Positions 27,752-38,698 of a stretch of 64,000 bases of DNA are shown here, in pieces. The notes beneath the pieces were generated by a model. It had not been told where the DNA came from. It searched no databases and was given only the letters and a program-made list of their open reading frames with translations. The DNA is from Zelonia costaricensis (Eukaryota > Euglenozoa > Kinetoplastea > Trypanosomatida > Trypanosomatidae). The stretch covers positions 62,001 to 126,000 of the forward strand of contig JASAOO010003558.1 of the NCBI GenBank assembly GCA_030849075.1, read 5' to 3'. Within the stretch, counting starts at the first letter, position 1. The number at the start of each line of letters is the position of its first letter. A program made the translations under genes and the position numbers.

Positions 27752-29974
27752 CTACTCGAGCGTCGCGTAGAGCAGCTCCGCGGCGTCCAGCTCGGCGGCA
27801 AACACCACCACCGGGAACAGAGGCGCCGGGTGCCGGGCAGGCTGAAAGCGGAACGCCACGCCCATCGACACCCCCTCCACGTAAAACTCCAGCTCCCCAC
27901 GGTCGAGGTCGAGGCGGGCGGCCAGCTCCAGCCCCGGCGTGTACGGCGCCCCGTACGCCCGCTCGACCCCACGCCCTCCCGCGACGCCGCCGCCACCGGG
28001 CACGCCCTGCGCGATGACGCCAGAGGAGAGATAGAGGAAGGCAGGCGCAGCGGCACCGTAGCCGGCGAAGTCGCGCGTGGCCACGCCGAAGGCCAACGCA
28101 GACGCCGATGCTGCCGACGCCGACGGCGAGGTCCAGCGGAGGGCAAACGTGAGAGACCCCCGCGTGAGGCCGATGCTCCCGGCCGCGTAGAACGGGATGA
28201 CGAGGCGGCTCAACACCTCCTCAAGTCGCCCGTCGTACCCTCGCTCGATCAGCCCCAGTGCGTCGGTGGCGTCCGCGCGGCAGACGGCGCCGCTGCTAGA
28301 GAGGGTGATGTTGCCGCTGCGTGCGAGGTCCCAGCGGAGGCGGCGACGGGGGCGCTGAGGCAGCGGATGCGCCGCCGTGATGGCCGCGCTGGCATCCTCG
28401 CAGGCGTCGCCGGACGGGGCGCGCAGTGTCAGCGGCCGCCCCACACCACCACCACGCGCGCGGAGACGCAGCGACTGTGGTGGCGGTGGTGGTGGTGACA
28501 GCGGTCGCTGCCGCACAAGGGCGGGTACGTCGGCACACCGCTGCCCATGCGTGACCGACGGGGACGGCAGCACGTGCGGCGACAGAGAGGGGGCGTCCAG
28601 TGCGGGGGTCAGGAGTCGGCGGCGCCGCTGGTACGCCACGTACGCGGCCTCCGAGGCGGGCGCAGTGAGCTGCGCTGCCGTGTGGCGCGGGCGCAGGGCA
28701 TCTTGAATGCGGGCCAGCTTCCGTCGGTACGCGTCGTAGAGCCGCTCGTCTTCTTCGTCCACCTCGGTGTCGTCGCCGGCCGCTGCCGCACTACCCTGCG
28801 CTGCGGCGCGCGACGTGCTGCGTTGCAGCTGCTGATGCGCCGCCCTCGAGTCTGCCTCGCTGCGGCCCGCGCCGATCGACGGTGGCGGCGGCGGCGAAGC
28901 CTGTCGATTGGGGGCGTGGAGAGCGCCGTCCTCGTGGCCGGCCGCGGAGCAGACGTCAGGCGTCGTGAGTGGCGGGGTGTGCGGACGTGACGCGGAGCGG
29001 GCCGGGCTGGAGCTCGGGGCGGCGCGGCGCTGCCTCACGAGCCGCGGTGGCAGTGCAGCCACCTCTGCCTGTGGAGCGGCTTCTCTAGCCGCAGCGGGGG
29101 GAGACGGGGATGGGGAGGAACGGAGGCGCACGTAATCGTCCTGCATGGCGTAGAGTACCGTCGTGCTGTTGAGCTGCGCACCACGGCGCTTCTCCGCCGT
29201 CTCCGCATTGTTGTTGGCCACGTCGACCACACCGCCCTCGTGACGGCCGTGCACGTGAGCGCTGGGAGGCGACGGGGAGCTGGGCGGGGGCAGCGCCTCC
29301 ATTGAGAAGGCGCACAGGCGGTCCTCTGCGGCGTCGCCGGCCGCGTACGGCGGCAGCGATGGCGAAGCACGCGCGGCGCTCTCTGACGTCGCCGGTGACG
29401 CCTCCTGCTGGGCCGAGGCTCGACAAGATGGCGAAGGAGGCGGCGACGCGCGCGTGGGCACCGCAGCGGCAGCTGCTGAAGACGAAGTCACATGACGCGA
29501 GGAAAGGCGCGCCAGAAGCCGCTCCCGCTGCTCCTCTGCGAGGCCCCGCTCCATCTCCAAGATGCGCCGCTGTCGCTCCGCCTCGCCGACCGCCGTGTGC
29601 GCTTGTGCCTCGGCCGCTCGCACCTCCGCAGGGGAGGCGGTTGGTGTCTCTCCCGACACGTCACCGGCCCACCACGTGTACGTGTGCGGGTGCGAGCCGG
29701 CGGCCGGCAGCCCTACGGCGCCTTCGGCTGCAGGGTTGATACTGCTGTATGGCCCATAGGGATAGTCGCTGGGGTACGCCCCCGGTGCGCTCACCGCCGT
29801 GTACAGGCTCGGTGATATCGACGGGGTGGGGGTGAAGGAGAAGAGGGCGGAGGGGTTGCCGCGTATGGGAGAGGGGCCCCCACGGTGGCGGCCTGCCGGT
29901 GGTGAGCGGGATGAGCGGCGAGGTGTGGCATCGCTGAAGGAGAGGGCGGAGAGAAAGCAGTCGTCTGAGGGCAT
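27752..29974 (-). CDS. SPRY/B30.2-like domain protein with long disordered N-terminus
   Basis: The predicted protein has 740 residues from ATG 29974 (MPSDDCFLSALSF); no in-frame ATG lies just upstream. Residues ~1-530 are low-complexity, rich in Ser, Pro, Ala and Arg, with short charged helices (for example EAERQRRILEMERGLAEEQRERLLARL). The last ~210 residues read as one folded domain: RLRWDLARSGNITLSSSGAVC, SIGLTRGSLTFALRW, ALAFGVATRDFAGYG, LELAARLDLDRGELEFYVEGVSMGVAF and PLFPVVVF. This is the strand order of SPRY/B30.2 domains (a strand with WxL, the LxVG-type strand, GD-x-V-like 'LDLDRGELEFYVNG', FPxV). SPRY domains bind partner peptides and are often in E3 ligases. The direct upstream gene encodes a RING protein, but any link is speculative. 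Confidence 0.78.
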   Translation of the reverse strand: MPSDDCFLSALSFSDATPRRSSRSPPAGRHRGGPSPIRGNPSALFSFTPTPSISPSLYTAVSAPGAYPSDYPYGPYSSINPAAEGAVGLPAAGSHPHTYTWWAGDVSGETPTASPAEVRAAEAQAHTAVGEAERQRRILEMERGLAEEQRERLLARLSSRHVTSSSAAAAAVPTRASPPPSPSCRASAQQEASPATSESAARASPSLPPYAAGDAAEDRLCAFSMEALPPPSSPSPPSAHVHGRHEGGVVDVANNNAETAEKRRGAQLNSTTVLYAMQDDYVRLRSSPSPSPPAAAREAAPQAEVAALPPRLVRQRRAAPSSSPARSASRPHTPPLTTPDVCSAAGHEDGALHAPNRQASPPPPPSIGAGRSEADSRAAHQQLQRSTSRAAAQGSAAAAGDDTEVDEEDERLYDAYRRKLARIQDALRPRHTAAQLTAPASEAAYVAYQRRRRLLTPALDAPSLSPHVLPSPSVTHGQRCADVPALVRQRPLSPPPPPPQSLRLRARGGGVGRPLTLRAPSGDACEDASAAITAAHPLPQRPRRRLRWDLARSGNITLSSSGAVCRADATDALGLIERGYDGRLEEVLSRLVIPFYAAGSIGLTRGSLTFALRWTSPSASAASASALAFGVATRDFAGYGAAAPAFLYLSSGVIAQGVPGGGGVAGGRGVERAYGAPYTPGLELAARLDLDRGELEFYVEGVSMGVAFRFQPARHPAPLFPVVVFAAELDAAELLYATLE

Positions 29975-32900
29975 CGTGGCGACACATGCGGTCTGCACGG
30001 CGCCTGCACAGAAGGAGTAAAGTTGTGTGTGTTTGTGTGTGTATGTACGAAGAGTGAGGGGGGGGGGGGGAACGGTGAGATTTAGTAGGCCAGCTCAAGG
30101 AAGGGGAGGGACAAGGTGCCGTCTATGTGACCGAGAGAGGGATGCGCGGTCACGCGGGACACCCCTGCAGGAGAAGCGCATGCTCGACTCGAAGGGAGCG
30201 AGGAGGGTGGAGGTGGGGGGGGGGGGCGTTGACCAGCAGAGCATTCGCGTTTCAGTGTGCGTCAGCTACCGATCTGCACAGTCAAAGTGCAGATCCATTT
30301 TTTGTTTGTTTGTTTTCTTCGAGGGGTGTGTGGAGCGTGCGTCTGTAGAGCGCCGCGGACAGCAACTGCTTGTGTGGTGTAGCAGGCGCTTGGGGTGGGC
30401 TCGAAACAGAGGGCGGTTGGGAGTGCGCTCGTGGACGATGTTGAGGTGAGGGGAGGGCACGCGTCCTTCACAAAGGACAAGAATGAAGAAGTGAAGTGTT
30501 TGGCAAGATAGTAATCTGCCCTCTTTCCCCCTCCTCTTTCCCTCCCTTGACGGACCCCTGTTGTGCGGTGTCACGCCGGTCGATGGTTTATTCAACTCCG
30601 CCTGAACATAGCTAGGGTGAAGAGATGGGACACTGCAGTGCTCCCGCGGATGGCGCCGCACCGCTGTGGAGGTGTTGGTGGGTGCCGTAACGTGGGAACG
30701 GGCAGAACGGACACTCACTTCCCTGCAGATACGAACCAAAAAAAAAAAAGCGAAAAGGGAAGAAACACGCAGGAGAGTGTGCTGATGGCGCACGGATGCA
30801 CGAGGTTGATTGTAGAGAGGTAGACGGAGGGGGTGGGGGTGGGGGACTGCGCCACGAGCACGGACGAAATGGGTGGCGAGTGATCTCGCGTTTGCAGCGG
30901 AGGAAAAGTAGACGGCAGCCGGTAAAGGAGACACGCGCCCAGCGAGCTGCGACACACACACACACACACACACACAAATCAGCAAAACACACGCAGAAAG
31001 AGACGCACACACGCAACGAGAAGACAACAATCACACGGACGTCGGCACTCGCTCTTGGCTTCTGTTCGCAGCGTCATCGGGTATAGTCCTTGTGAAAAAC
31101 GTGCTCGAGGCACTCTCCGTGCGATTCGCTTTCTTCGCTTTTTCCCTTCATCTCAGCTGGACCACAGCCGACAGGAGGGGTCCATCAACACACGCTCACA
31201 CACGCCGACATCGAATCACGCCAACGCAGTCACACGCACATACCGGACATGGGGCACCGAAGAAACTTCGAAAAGAATAAGAGAATGAAACAGGGGCACG
31301 AGGGGTGGGGGGCGGCACGGAGGACGGGAGGCGGACAATGAGAAAGGAGGAGAAGAGCACAGGCGCAGAGAGTGAGACACACACACAAACACCAAAGGGA
31401 GAGAGAGAGAAAGGCGAGAAAACCATGAGGCAGAGGAACAAGAAGACCGACAAGCCATCACGGAACGGGAGTGGGGGGGAACACAGAGGGTGGCGAACAG
31501 CAAGGCACACCTGCATACACCGAGGACACACACACACACAAGCACACAGTAAGTTCAGTTGCATCTGCTGCCCTCCTGCATGCACACAAACACACAAGAA
31601 CACACAAGAACACAAACGCAACTGCATACGCACAGACACGCACATCCACGAGCCACACGGAGGCTGGGGGGAGGGGGGGGGGCATTTCAAGCGAGGGGGG
31701 AGGGGACAGGATGTCTTGCACCGCGTGTGCCCGCCACTTGTTCCCTCACAAACGGGAGTAGTGTTTGGCACCACGTCGGCGTCGGAGGCGGCGCCGAGCT
31801 CCTCCTCCGCTTCGTCCCTCTGCACCGCCGCTCCTTCCGGGCACTGAGGGCTGACGAGAGGGCAGGACAGCGCTCTGTACAGAGCGCACTGCTGGCACAC
31901 ACACACCCGTCTCACGTAGCGCTCCACCCTCGCCACGACACAGACCGGTGCCGCACACCTCAGCACCGTCGTGCTTGTACGACGCTGCGGGAAGACACAT
32001 ATTGGAACGTGAAAGAAAAAACCAACGGAAAAAAGAAGAGCGCATTGACGATGCCGTCGGCGGTGGAGGAGGGTTGCATATACGAGTACAGTGGAGCACA
32101 AGGCTCACGAAGGAAGCAAGAACGCACAAAGAAGACACACACACACACACGCAGGAGAAACAGTAGCACACGCGACACGGCGTCCAGTCGAATCGGGAAC
32201 AGACCGGGGAGGGGGGGGGAGGTCACGTGGATCAACGCGGAGGGAGTCGGGGAAGGGGAGAGTGGCCACAGGGGGAATGGAGGTTGGAGAGCCGTCGAGG
32301 GGGGACGCCGGGGATGGCGACGGTGGGGGCACAGAGAGCACGGAGGCGGTAGAGCCTCGTCGGTCAAGGCACACACACGCACATAGCGCATGCATGTCCG
32401 CCCGCACCATCGCAGCGTGCGGTCCTGTCCGGAGAAACGAGGAGGAGCGGCGCATCACCTCCGGGAAAGCACAAGAAAACAAAAAAGAGCGACGTGTGGT
32501 TGGGGGAGGGAAGGGGGGGGGGAGGATGGGGCGCACTTCTGGGACAGAGGAGAAGAAAGCGAGCGCGAGCTGGACGCAGTGGCAGGGCAGCGAAACCCGC
32601 ACAATGGAGAAAAGAGAAACATAGAGTTAGGTGGCTGACGCTGCTCCGTGTGAGCTGTCTACCGCAGTGGACGTCCGCCAACGTGTACGTCGAGCGCTCT
32701 TCCTCTGTCTCACCGTGCAATGGCGCAAGGGCGACATGCACAGGAGAGAGCGAGTGAGGGAGTCGAGCGGGAGAGGGAGTCGAGCGGGGGGGGGGGGGGG
32801 TGGACCGTCAACAAGCGACAAGAGAGGTGATAAAAGCGAAGCAATGGCGACATGGAAGCGGGAAACACGTAACGACACAACACAAACCTAAACTGACAGA

Positions 32901-34312
32901 ACAGAGAGAGCGAGCGAGAGGGAGAGAGAGAAGCCCCGTGCGAGATCGCAAGTGCAAACTCACAAACGCAAACGGCAGTCGCCGGCGCTCATGGAGCGCA
33001 CGACCACCACCACAACCCCCCCCCACCCCTTCCCCCACACACGGGCATGCACACGGACCCACACACGCAGGGCGGAGGGGGTGAGACACGCAGCGGCTCG
33101 TGCGGGCTGCAGTACACGCAGCACTGAAGCGGAAAGTGGCGGAAAGCGAATGAGCCGGCGTCGGTGCAGAGAAGCAACACACGTTAGGATCCTCCTCCCC
33201 CACCCCTTCGAAACCGTTGACAGCACCACGCCAGGCGGGGCACCGCTCCAGGAGGCGCCCGCGCAGCGCACCGGGAACGCAAACGGGACTGAGAGAGGTC
33301 GGCCGCATGAGGGGGAAGAGGGGAGGACCGGGACAGGGCGAGCAAACATGACAAGTGAGTCAAGAGGGGTGAGGGGCAGGCACGTCTTGGTCGAGACGGC
33401 GCTATGTAAGAGATACGCACACACACACACTCACAAGGTAGCCGCCGTGCATGGGGACGACAAGGTGAACGGCGGCCAATCTCATATAAGGGGGGGTGGA
33501 CTGGACTGTGCACGGTGAACAGGGAAGGGAAAAGAGGAGAAGAGAGGCGAAGTGAGGCATGCACGATGAACAGGGGAGGGTTAGGGGTCGAGTGGGAAGG
33601 GAGGGAGGGGCGGTGGAAGAGAAAAGCATAGCACTGGTGCAGGAGGTAGTATGGGCAGTGGAAAGAAGCGGAGGAAACGGTTAAGAAAGACGGGGAGGAG
33701 GAGGAGGAGGGTGGAGCAGTTGCACGGAAGCAAACACGGTTACCTACGCCTCGCCGCCTTCCCTGTTTGGCAAGCGAAATGTTGCACACACACACGCACA
33801 CGGCAAAGGGAGGGAGAGACGTACTCGAGACCCGCACGCAGCACCGTCTGGCAAAGCAGATGGACGAAGGGGGAGGAGCGGGGAGGCACGGAGAACGGCA
33901 CGGCACAACCCAAATACACACACGCACCCATGCACACACTCGCACTGCAGAATCCCCGAACACCGAGGGCACGAGATAGAGAAATGGGGGGAGCGTGCCG
34001 CAACACACGGTTACACAACACAGCAATCCCAGAAGGGAAAAGCGAGCGAAGACGCCTCCGCACTTCAGGACAAGAGGAGGAGTAAAGACGGAAGCGAGGG
34101 ACGACGACGACGGCGACGAGGGAGCCGTCGGAACGGGGGCAGCAAAGATAGCGAGCCCATTGCCAGTTGGGAGGAGGGGGGGGGTGACGGCCCACGCCGA
34201 CGTGCGACCTTCGTCAGGCGCCGGTCAAGTCACATCAACCTCACCCCTTCCGCACAGCGGCGAAGCCGCGACAAGAGCAACAAAAACGGGGCGAAGATAG
34301 GCCCGGGCGCGT
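29975..34312. other. 4.3 kb gene-free region with strong purine/pyrimidine strand bias
   Basis: No gene is supported on either strand. The plus strand is purine-rich over long spans (many GGGGAGG, GAGAGAG and AAGAAG runs), so the transcribed strand is CU-rich. It includes (AC)n at 30952-30976, an A run at about 30737-30749, GGGG runs at about 30060-30070, 30216-30227, 32786-32799, and CA-rich clusters at about 31530-31545, 31585-31615 and 33418-33432. Most of it is probably the 3'UTR of the RING gene plus the 5' region of the SPRY gene. An undetected non-coding RNA or a small gene cannot be excluded. Confidence 0.55.
30952..30976. repeat. (AC)n microsatellite
   Basis: Twelve AC units inside the 4.3 kb gene-free region. 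Confidence 0.85.
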
Positions 34313-36265
34313 CTACAGCACCGCAGACGGCGGCACCTCCTCGAAGCTTCGCAGCTGGCCGGGGTACAGCCGCACCGTTTGCGCTGCCGCAATGCTCGTG
34401 GCGTCGCGGTAGTTGCCATCGCGGGTCACGATGGACCCGACACAGACATCCACATACGACCTGCCCACCTCCTCCTCCGTCAGTGTCACCTCGATTTGGT
34501 AAATGTTTGTGGCGAGTGCCTTGGCCCGGGACATGTCCGGTAGCACGTTGACGGCACGACACAGCGGGCACACGTCCTCGGCGGTGCTCGTGTGCTCCTC
34601 GATGCAGCTGACGTGGAACCAGTGGTGGCAGCACGTCTCCACCACCGGCGCGTCGGTGCTGAGCGGACACAGGCAGATGACGCACGTCTCCCCCTCCTCC
34701 TCCTCCTCGTCCACTCCAGCAGCATGACGGCTTGTGTAGAGCACACGCGGCAGCCGGCCGGCCACGGCACCAGCCGAGAGAGCGCCGGTCGCCGCGACGT
34801 TGCTCGAGATGGGGTCGTCGCTCAGCGGTGCGGAGGACGTTATCGCCGGCGATGCGAACGCGACGCGAGACGGCGTTCGCGACTTGCGCCGTGCGACGAC
34901 GCGCGCGCGCCAGTCCGAGTGCGCGCCGAGCCGCGTCCGCAGCACTTCCTCCATCTTCTGCAGCCCGACGTGCGTATCGCTGTGACTGAGCACCCACGCG
35001 ATGGGGCGCGCGCCGAAGGGGGCGATGGCGGCCGTGACCGACACGACGCAGCAGCCGCCCTCGACGCAGCGCGTTGCGGGCGGCCCGGGAGGCGTACTTG
35101 TGAAGGTGCCACTGTCGCTCGACCGGCGACCCGGTGGCCGCGTCGGCGGGCGGTGCCGCAACGCGCGGCCGCGCGCGGGGCCGTCCTCCGAGCCCGAGCT
35201 GCCCGTGGAGAAGCCGCCGCCGCCGGGCTCGGAGAGGTAGCCGCTGCTCTCTTTAGTGTCGGCGGCGCTGGAGCGGCCGGACGTGGAGCATGACAGCGGC
35301 CTCGAGCCCGCCGTGAGAAACGCCGGGAGCATGCTGGAGGTGGGGCGCGTCATGGACACGCGGCGGTGGTGGTGCCGCGCGGCGGCGATGCGGACACCTG
35401 CAGCGCGGCCGAAGACGAAGGGGTGGTGCGGCGCGTGCAGCAGCGCCAACAGTGCCTCCCGCTGCTCGGCGTAGAAGGCGACGGCGCAGGCCATGCAGAC
35501 GTCGAAGCCGTAGTTCATCTTCCGACTGATCTGCGCATCGCTGCGCACGTTACGGTCCGCGGCGTTTGCGCTGCTCGTGGACTCCTCAGCGTCGTAGACC
35601 ATCGCCTGGAAGCCAACCCGGATGCCGCGCAGGTGGCACGTGTCGCAGCCGTAGCCGGTAGAAACAAAGGCGCAGCCGGGGATGCGGAGTGGGTTGCACA
35701 GCTTCAGGTGCACGATGCCCTGGCGATGGGCAAAGGTCATCTGAGGCGGCAGGCACTCCAGCACCCGCATCACCTCCGTCACGGGCCGCGCAACGATGCA
35801 GGCGACGAAGCCGCCGTCGTACTCGAGGTCGGGCGTCTGCTCCAGCGCTGGAGTCTCGCCGGTGGGGTTCTTGGCAATGTACGCGGCGAGTTCGGCGTTG
35901 CGCTGCGTGCTCTGTGCAACGGCGCAGTGCAGGTACTCCTTCAGGAGCGGCTCCGGTTGGGTTGGAAAGGCCAGTACAGCGTTCAGGAGCCGCTCCACAA
36001 TGGAGAGGTACGACTTGACGTCAGCGGTGCCGTGGACCAGCATCGCCTGCATGAAGAAGTCCGTGTACGACTTCCACGTATCCGAGTCGAAGTTCGTCTC
36101 CTCCAGCTTCACGAGGATGCGGCGGGCGGTGTAGCGGAGCACCTCAATGTACGCGCTCTGCAGCAGCGGCCCGTCAGCGTCGGAGCGCTGCCGTAGGTCC
36201 TGCCACAGCTGCGTCGTCCGCTCCACCGCCTGCCTCGCGGTGATCTGGCGTATCATACTGTCCAT
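34313..36265 (-). CDS. RING-finger protein, probable E3 ubiquitin ligase, with a second Cys-pair motif
   Basis: The predicted protein has 650 residues from ATG 36265 (MDSMIRQITARQ). The frame is open further upstream through Gly/Ser codons but has no ATG there. Residues ~1-165 look helical and globular. Around residue 210-285 there is GYGCDTCHLRGIRVGFQ and later MNYGFDVCMAC: two CxxC pairs in the arrangement of a ZZ-type zinc finger, with an insertion between them. A Ser/Arg-rich linker follows. The RING lies at about residues 520-570: ETCVICLCPL, then CCHHWFHVSCIEEH and DVCPLC, a RING-H2 (C3H2C3) pattern. The last ~75 residues form a folded-looking tail ending PPSAVL. RING-H2 proteins transfer ubiquitin from E2 to substrates. 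The substrate is unknown. Confidence 0.87.
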   Translation of the reverse strand: MDSMIRQITARQAVERTTQLWQDLRQRSDADGPLLQSAYIEVLRYTARRILVKLEETNFDSDTWKSYTDFFMQAMLVHGTADVKSYLSIVERLLNAVLAFPTQPEPLLKEYLHCAVAQSTQRNAELAAYIAKNPTGETPALEQTPDLEYDGGFVACIVARPVTEVMRVLECLPPQMTFAHRQGIVHLKLCNPLRIPGCAFVSTGYGCDTCHLRGIRVGFQAMVYDAEESTSSANAADRNVRSDAQISRKMNYGFDVCMACAVAFYAEQREALLALLHAPHHPFVFGRAAGVRIAAARHHHRRVSMTRPTSSMLPAFLTAGSRPLSCSTSGRSSAADTKESSGYLSEPGGGGFSTGSSGSEDGPARGRALRHRPPTRPPGRRSSDSGTFTSTPPGPPATRCVEGGCCVVSVTAAIAPFGARPIAWVLSHSDTHVGLQKMEEVLRTRLGAHSDWRARVVARRKSRTPSRVAFASPAITSSAPLSDDPISSNVAATGALSAGAVAGRLPRVLYTSRHAAGVDEEEEEGETCVICLCPLSTDAPVVETCCHHWFHVSCIEEHTSTAEDVCPLCRAVNVLPDMSRAKALATNIYQIEVTLTEEEVGRSYVDVCVGSIVTRDGNYRDATSIAAAQTVRLYPGQLRSFEEVPPSAVL

Positions 36266-38698
36266 GCCGCGCTTCTCTCCTCCGCCACTCCTGCCGCCGC
36301 TGCTGCCGCTGCTGCCGGTGCTGTTGCTGCCGCCGCTGCCCTCGGGGGCTCCCGTCGGCGCCACCCCGGGGCCGGTGTGCTGGTCCGTGTTGATGCGGCG
36401 AGGTGCAACGTGAATCCACGTCCGCGAGCGAGGAGGGCACCGACGTAGTATTAGCGAAGCGAAGGGGGGGGGGGGGGGAAATTAGCCGGGAGGTGGGTGA
36501 AGGGGGGCCCGAGCCGACTGCGGGAGTCTGCGACAGCGCGTAGGGAGGCACGCACCACGTCGCAGCCCTTCACAGCCCGACGCTCGAAACTGTCCACGAG
36601 ACTCTCGCGACTCGACAGCAGAGGCGCAGGAGACCGCCGCCCCGGGGGGGGGGGGGGGAGCTGCAACACTCTGCGATGTTCCGGGAATACAAAGACCTGC
36701 AAAAACAAAATGGGGAAGAGAAAGAGACAGAGAGGGCCCAAGGCTAATAGAAGCAGGCAAGCCGGAGGCGGCGCCGTGTCGGTACACGAAACGCGAACCA
36801 ACCAGCGCAGACACGGAGACGACCAGCACAGGAAGAGCGAGGGAGCGGCGTGCACACACGCACGCGCAGCAAAAGTGGGAGGTGTGGGGGAAGGGAGAAG
36901 GGAGGGGCGTGACAGCGACTGCCACAGATGCAACCACACACACACAGACACACAGGCACCCCACCCACACACGCACACAAACAGTCAAAGACACGCACTG
37001 GCTATGGCAGACGTGCGGCACTGGCAAAAGGAAAAGCCTTCGGCTCCCGCGCAAAATCTCGATGCTATGACGCGTACCGCGATGGCTCTCGCTCTCCTTC
37101 TGAGTGTGTGTGTGTGTGTTTGCGGTCGGTACGGCGAACGCTGAACAGCGGCAGAGCAAGCGAGGGCGCCGGTTACCGTGGACGTCGCAGCGGCGACGTG
37201 AAGGGTGGGGGAAAGAGGGGAGGGGGGACCAGGGTGCCGCGAGCGAGCTGGGCTCGGCCGTGCCAGCGGGTGCAGAGGGCGACGGAGAAGGAACAGCGAA
37301 GGCGGGCAGGCGCTGCGGTACACTGACCAGCACCCGCTGTGGCGCAGGAGAGAGAGGGAGAGACAGCGGTGAGAGCGAGCGGCAGTGGTGCCCCGTGCGC
37401 TTCCACGACGCACACCACAGGCACGGCGGCACGCGCAAACCCGGCAAGGGAAGGGCAAAGGCAATCAGGAAAGCGAAGAAAATGAAGAAGTCGGGGTACC
37501 GAAAGCCCGCGGTGTTGGGTGCGTGGTCCGGCGTGTCAGGCGTCTCGAGGATGAAGAGAACTTGGCCGCTGACCTGGTAGGAGAGAAGGGAAGGGAGTGG
37601 GGAGTTCGACTCCAGGCAAAGGGCGTGCAGAGCCGGCGCCCACACGGAATTCGTTCGTGCGGTTCACTGTGTGCGTGTGTATGCTATTTGCTGTTTGTCC
37701 GCTCTTCGTGTATGGTTGTCTAGATGGAGAGTGAGCAAAGTGGAGTCGAGAAGGTCTTGTAGCGACGCTGCCAGGGGGGGGGCCGTTGCGTACCGCGGCG
37801 TTGGCGGGCACGCTGCACAGACCGACACGAAGCAAAAGCAGAGAGATGGAGTAGACGGAGAACGCCGTGTCACAGGGTGGGCGAGGTTGCAAGTGACGCT
37901 TCTTCACCTACCGTGAGTGTATATGTACGTGTGTGTGGCGCTGTGATGGAGGGTCGAGAGGGGCGTGGTCTGCTCAAGAGTGGGACCTCGCGGGGGGGGG
38001 GGGAAGGTGGGGACTACGCAGCGAGAACGTCCGGGGAAGAGAGAGCAGTGTGGCCGGGTACGCACACGCCAAGGCACGCGTTGAGGGCTTCGTACACTGG
38101 TACAGGGTTGGCGTGTTGGAGCCACGCGAATGCTACCTGCACGCGTCGAAAGTGGGCGCGAGTGGGTGTGGTTGCGTGCATCGTGAACAAGGCAGTCAAA
38201 GGGTAGGGGTGAGAGAGGAAGGGAGTGGGGAAGTCGCACGCGTGTGTTGGAAGGGGAGGAGGGCAGGAGACGCGCACACGAGGCGGGTGCGTACCGGTTT
38301 CGAAGTGAGTCGCTGTCCACCAGCGTCACAGCGAGGCGATGCGCGGCAAGGGCGCGCGCGACGCGTCTGTCGTGACGTGTCGCGTTCTACACATAGATTC
38401 GCTCCGCCGCTGGATGCGGCCTCAGCGTCCCCTGCATCGGCATGCGCGCACCCACGGCAGAGGAGCGGGCCCAGAAGCGCGCGACGCAGGCGCGGTGAGT
38501 GTTCGTGGTCGATGTTCTGAGGTGGCAGCCGTGGCGTAGCACTTCCAGCACGGATGGCTGCAGGCAGCGGTGGGAGCAGGGGAAGAGTGGGCAGAGAGGG
38601 GAGGAGCCAGTGGAGGAAGATGACGAGGACAACAAGGAAGGAGGGGGGGGGGGCGGGGGACCCAACGCGTGGGCAGTGCGCCACGTTCTTCCTCGTCT
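36266..38698. other. 2.4 kb intergenic region upstream of the RING gene
   Basis: It contains G runs at about 36464-36478 and 36642-36658 (C runs on the coding strand), a CA-rich area at about 36938-36985, a (GT)n at 37104-37119, and G runs at about 37990-38002 and 38643-38655. A 387-codon minus-strand open frame at 36482-37645 is low-complexity and not supported. Confidence 0.55.

Noticed and set aside
31196..34026. Minus-strand frames of ~280-300 codons in the 30-34.3 kb gap (31196-32101 and 33184-34026)
   Set aside because: Both read through microsatellites and CT-rich sequence, giving Cys/Val and Ser/Pro runs typical of non-coding pyrimidine-rich DNA.
36266..36364. Extension of the RING protein upstream of ATG 36265
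   Set aside because: The frame is open with Gly/Ser codons but has no ATG, so it is left as 5'UTR.
36482..37645. 387-codon minus-strand open frame upstream of the RING gene
   Set aside because: The product is Leu/Ser/Pro/Cys-rich and translates CT tracts and CA repeats (HTHTH and VCVCVCV runs). It has no domain-like composition and probably stays open only because pyrimidine-rich DNA lacks stops.
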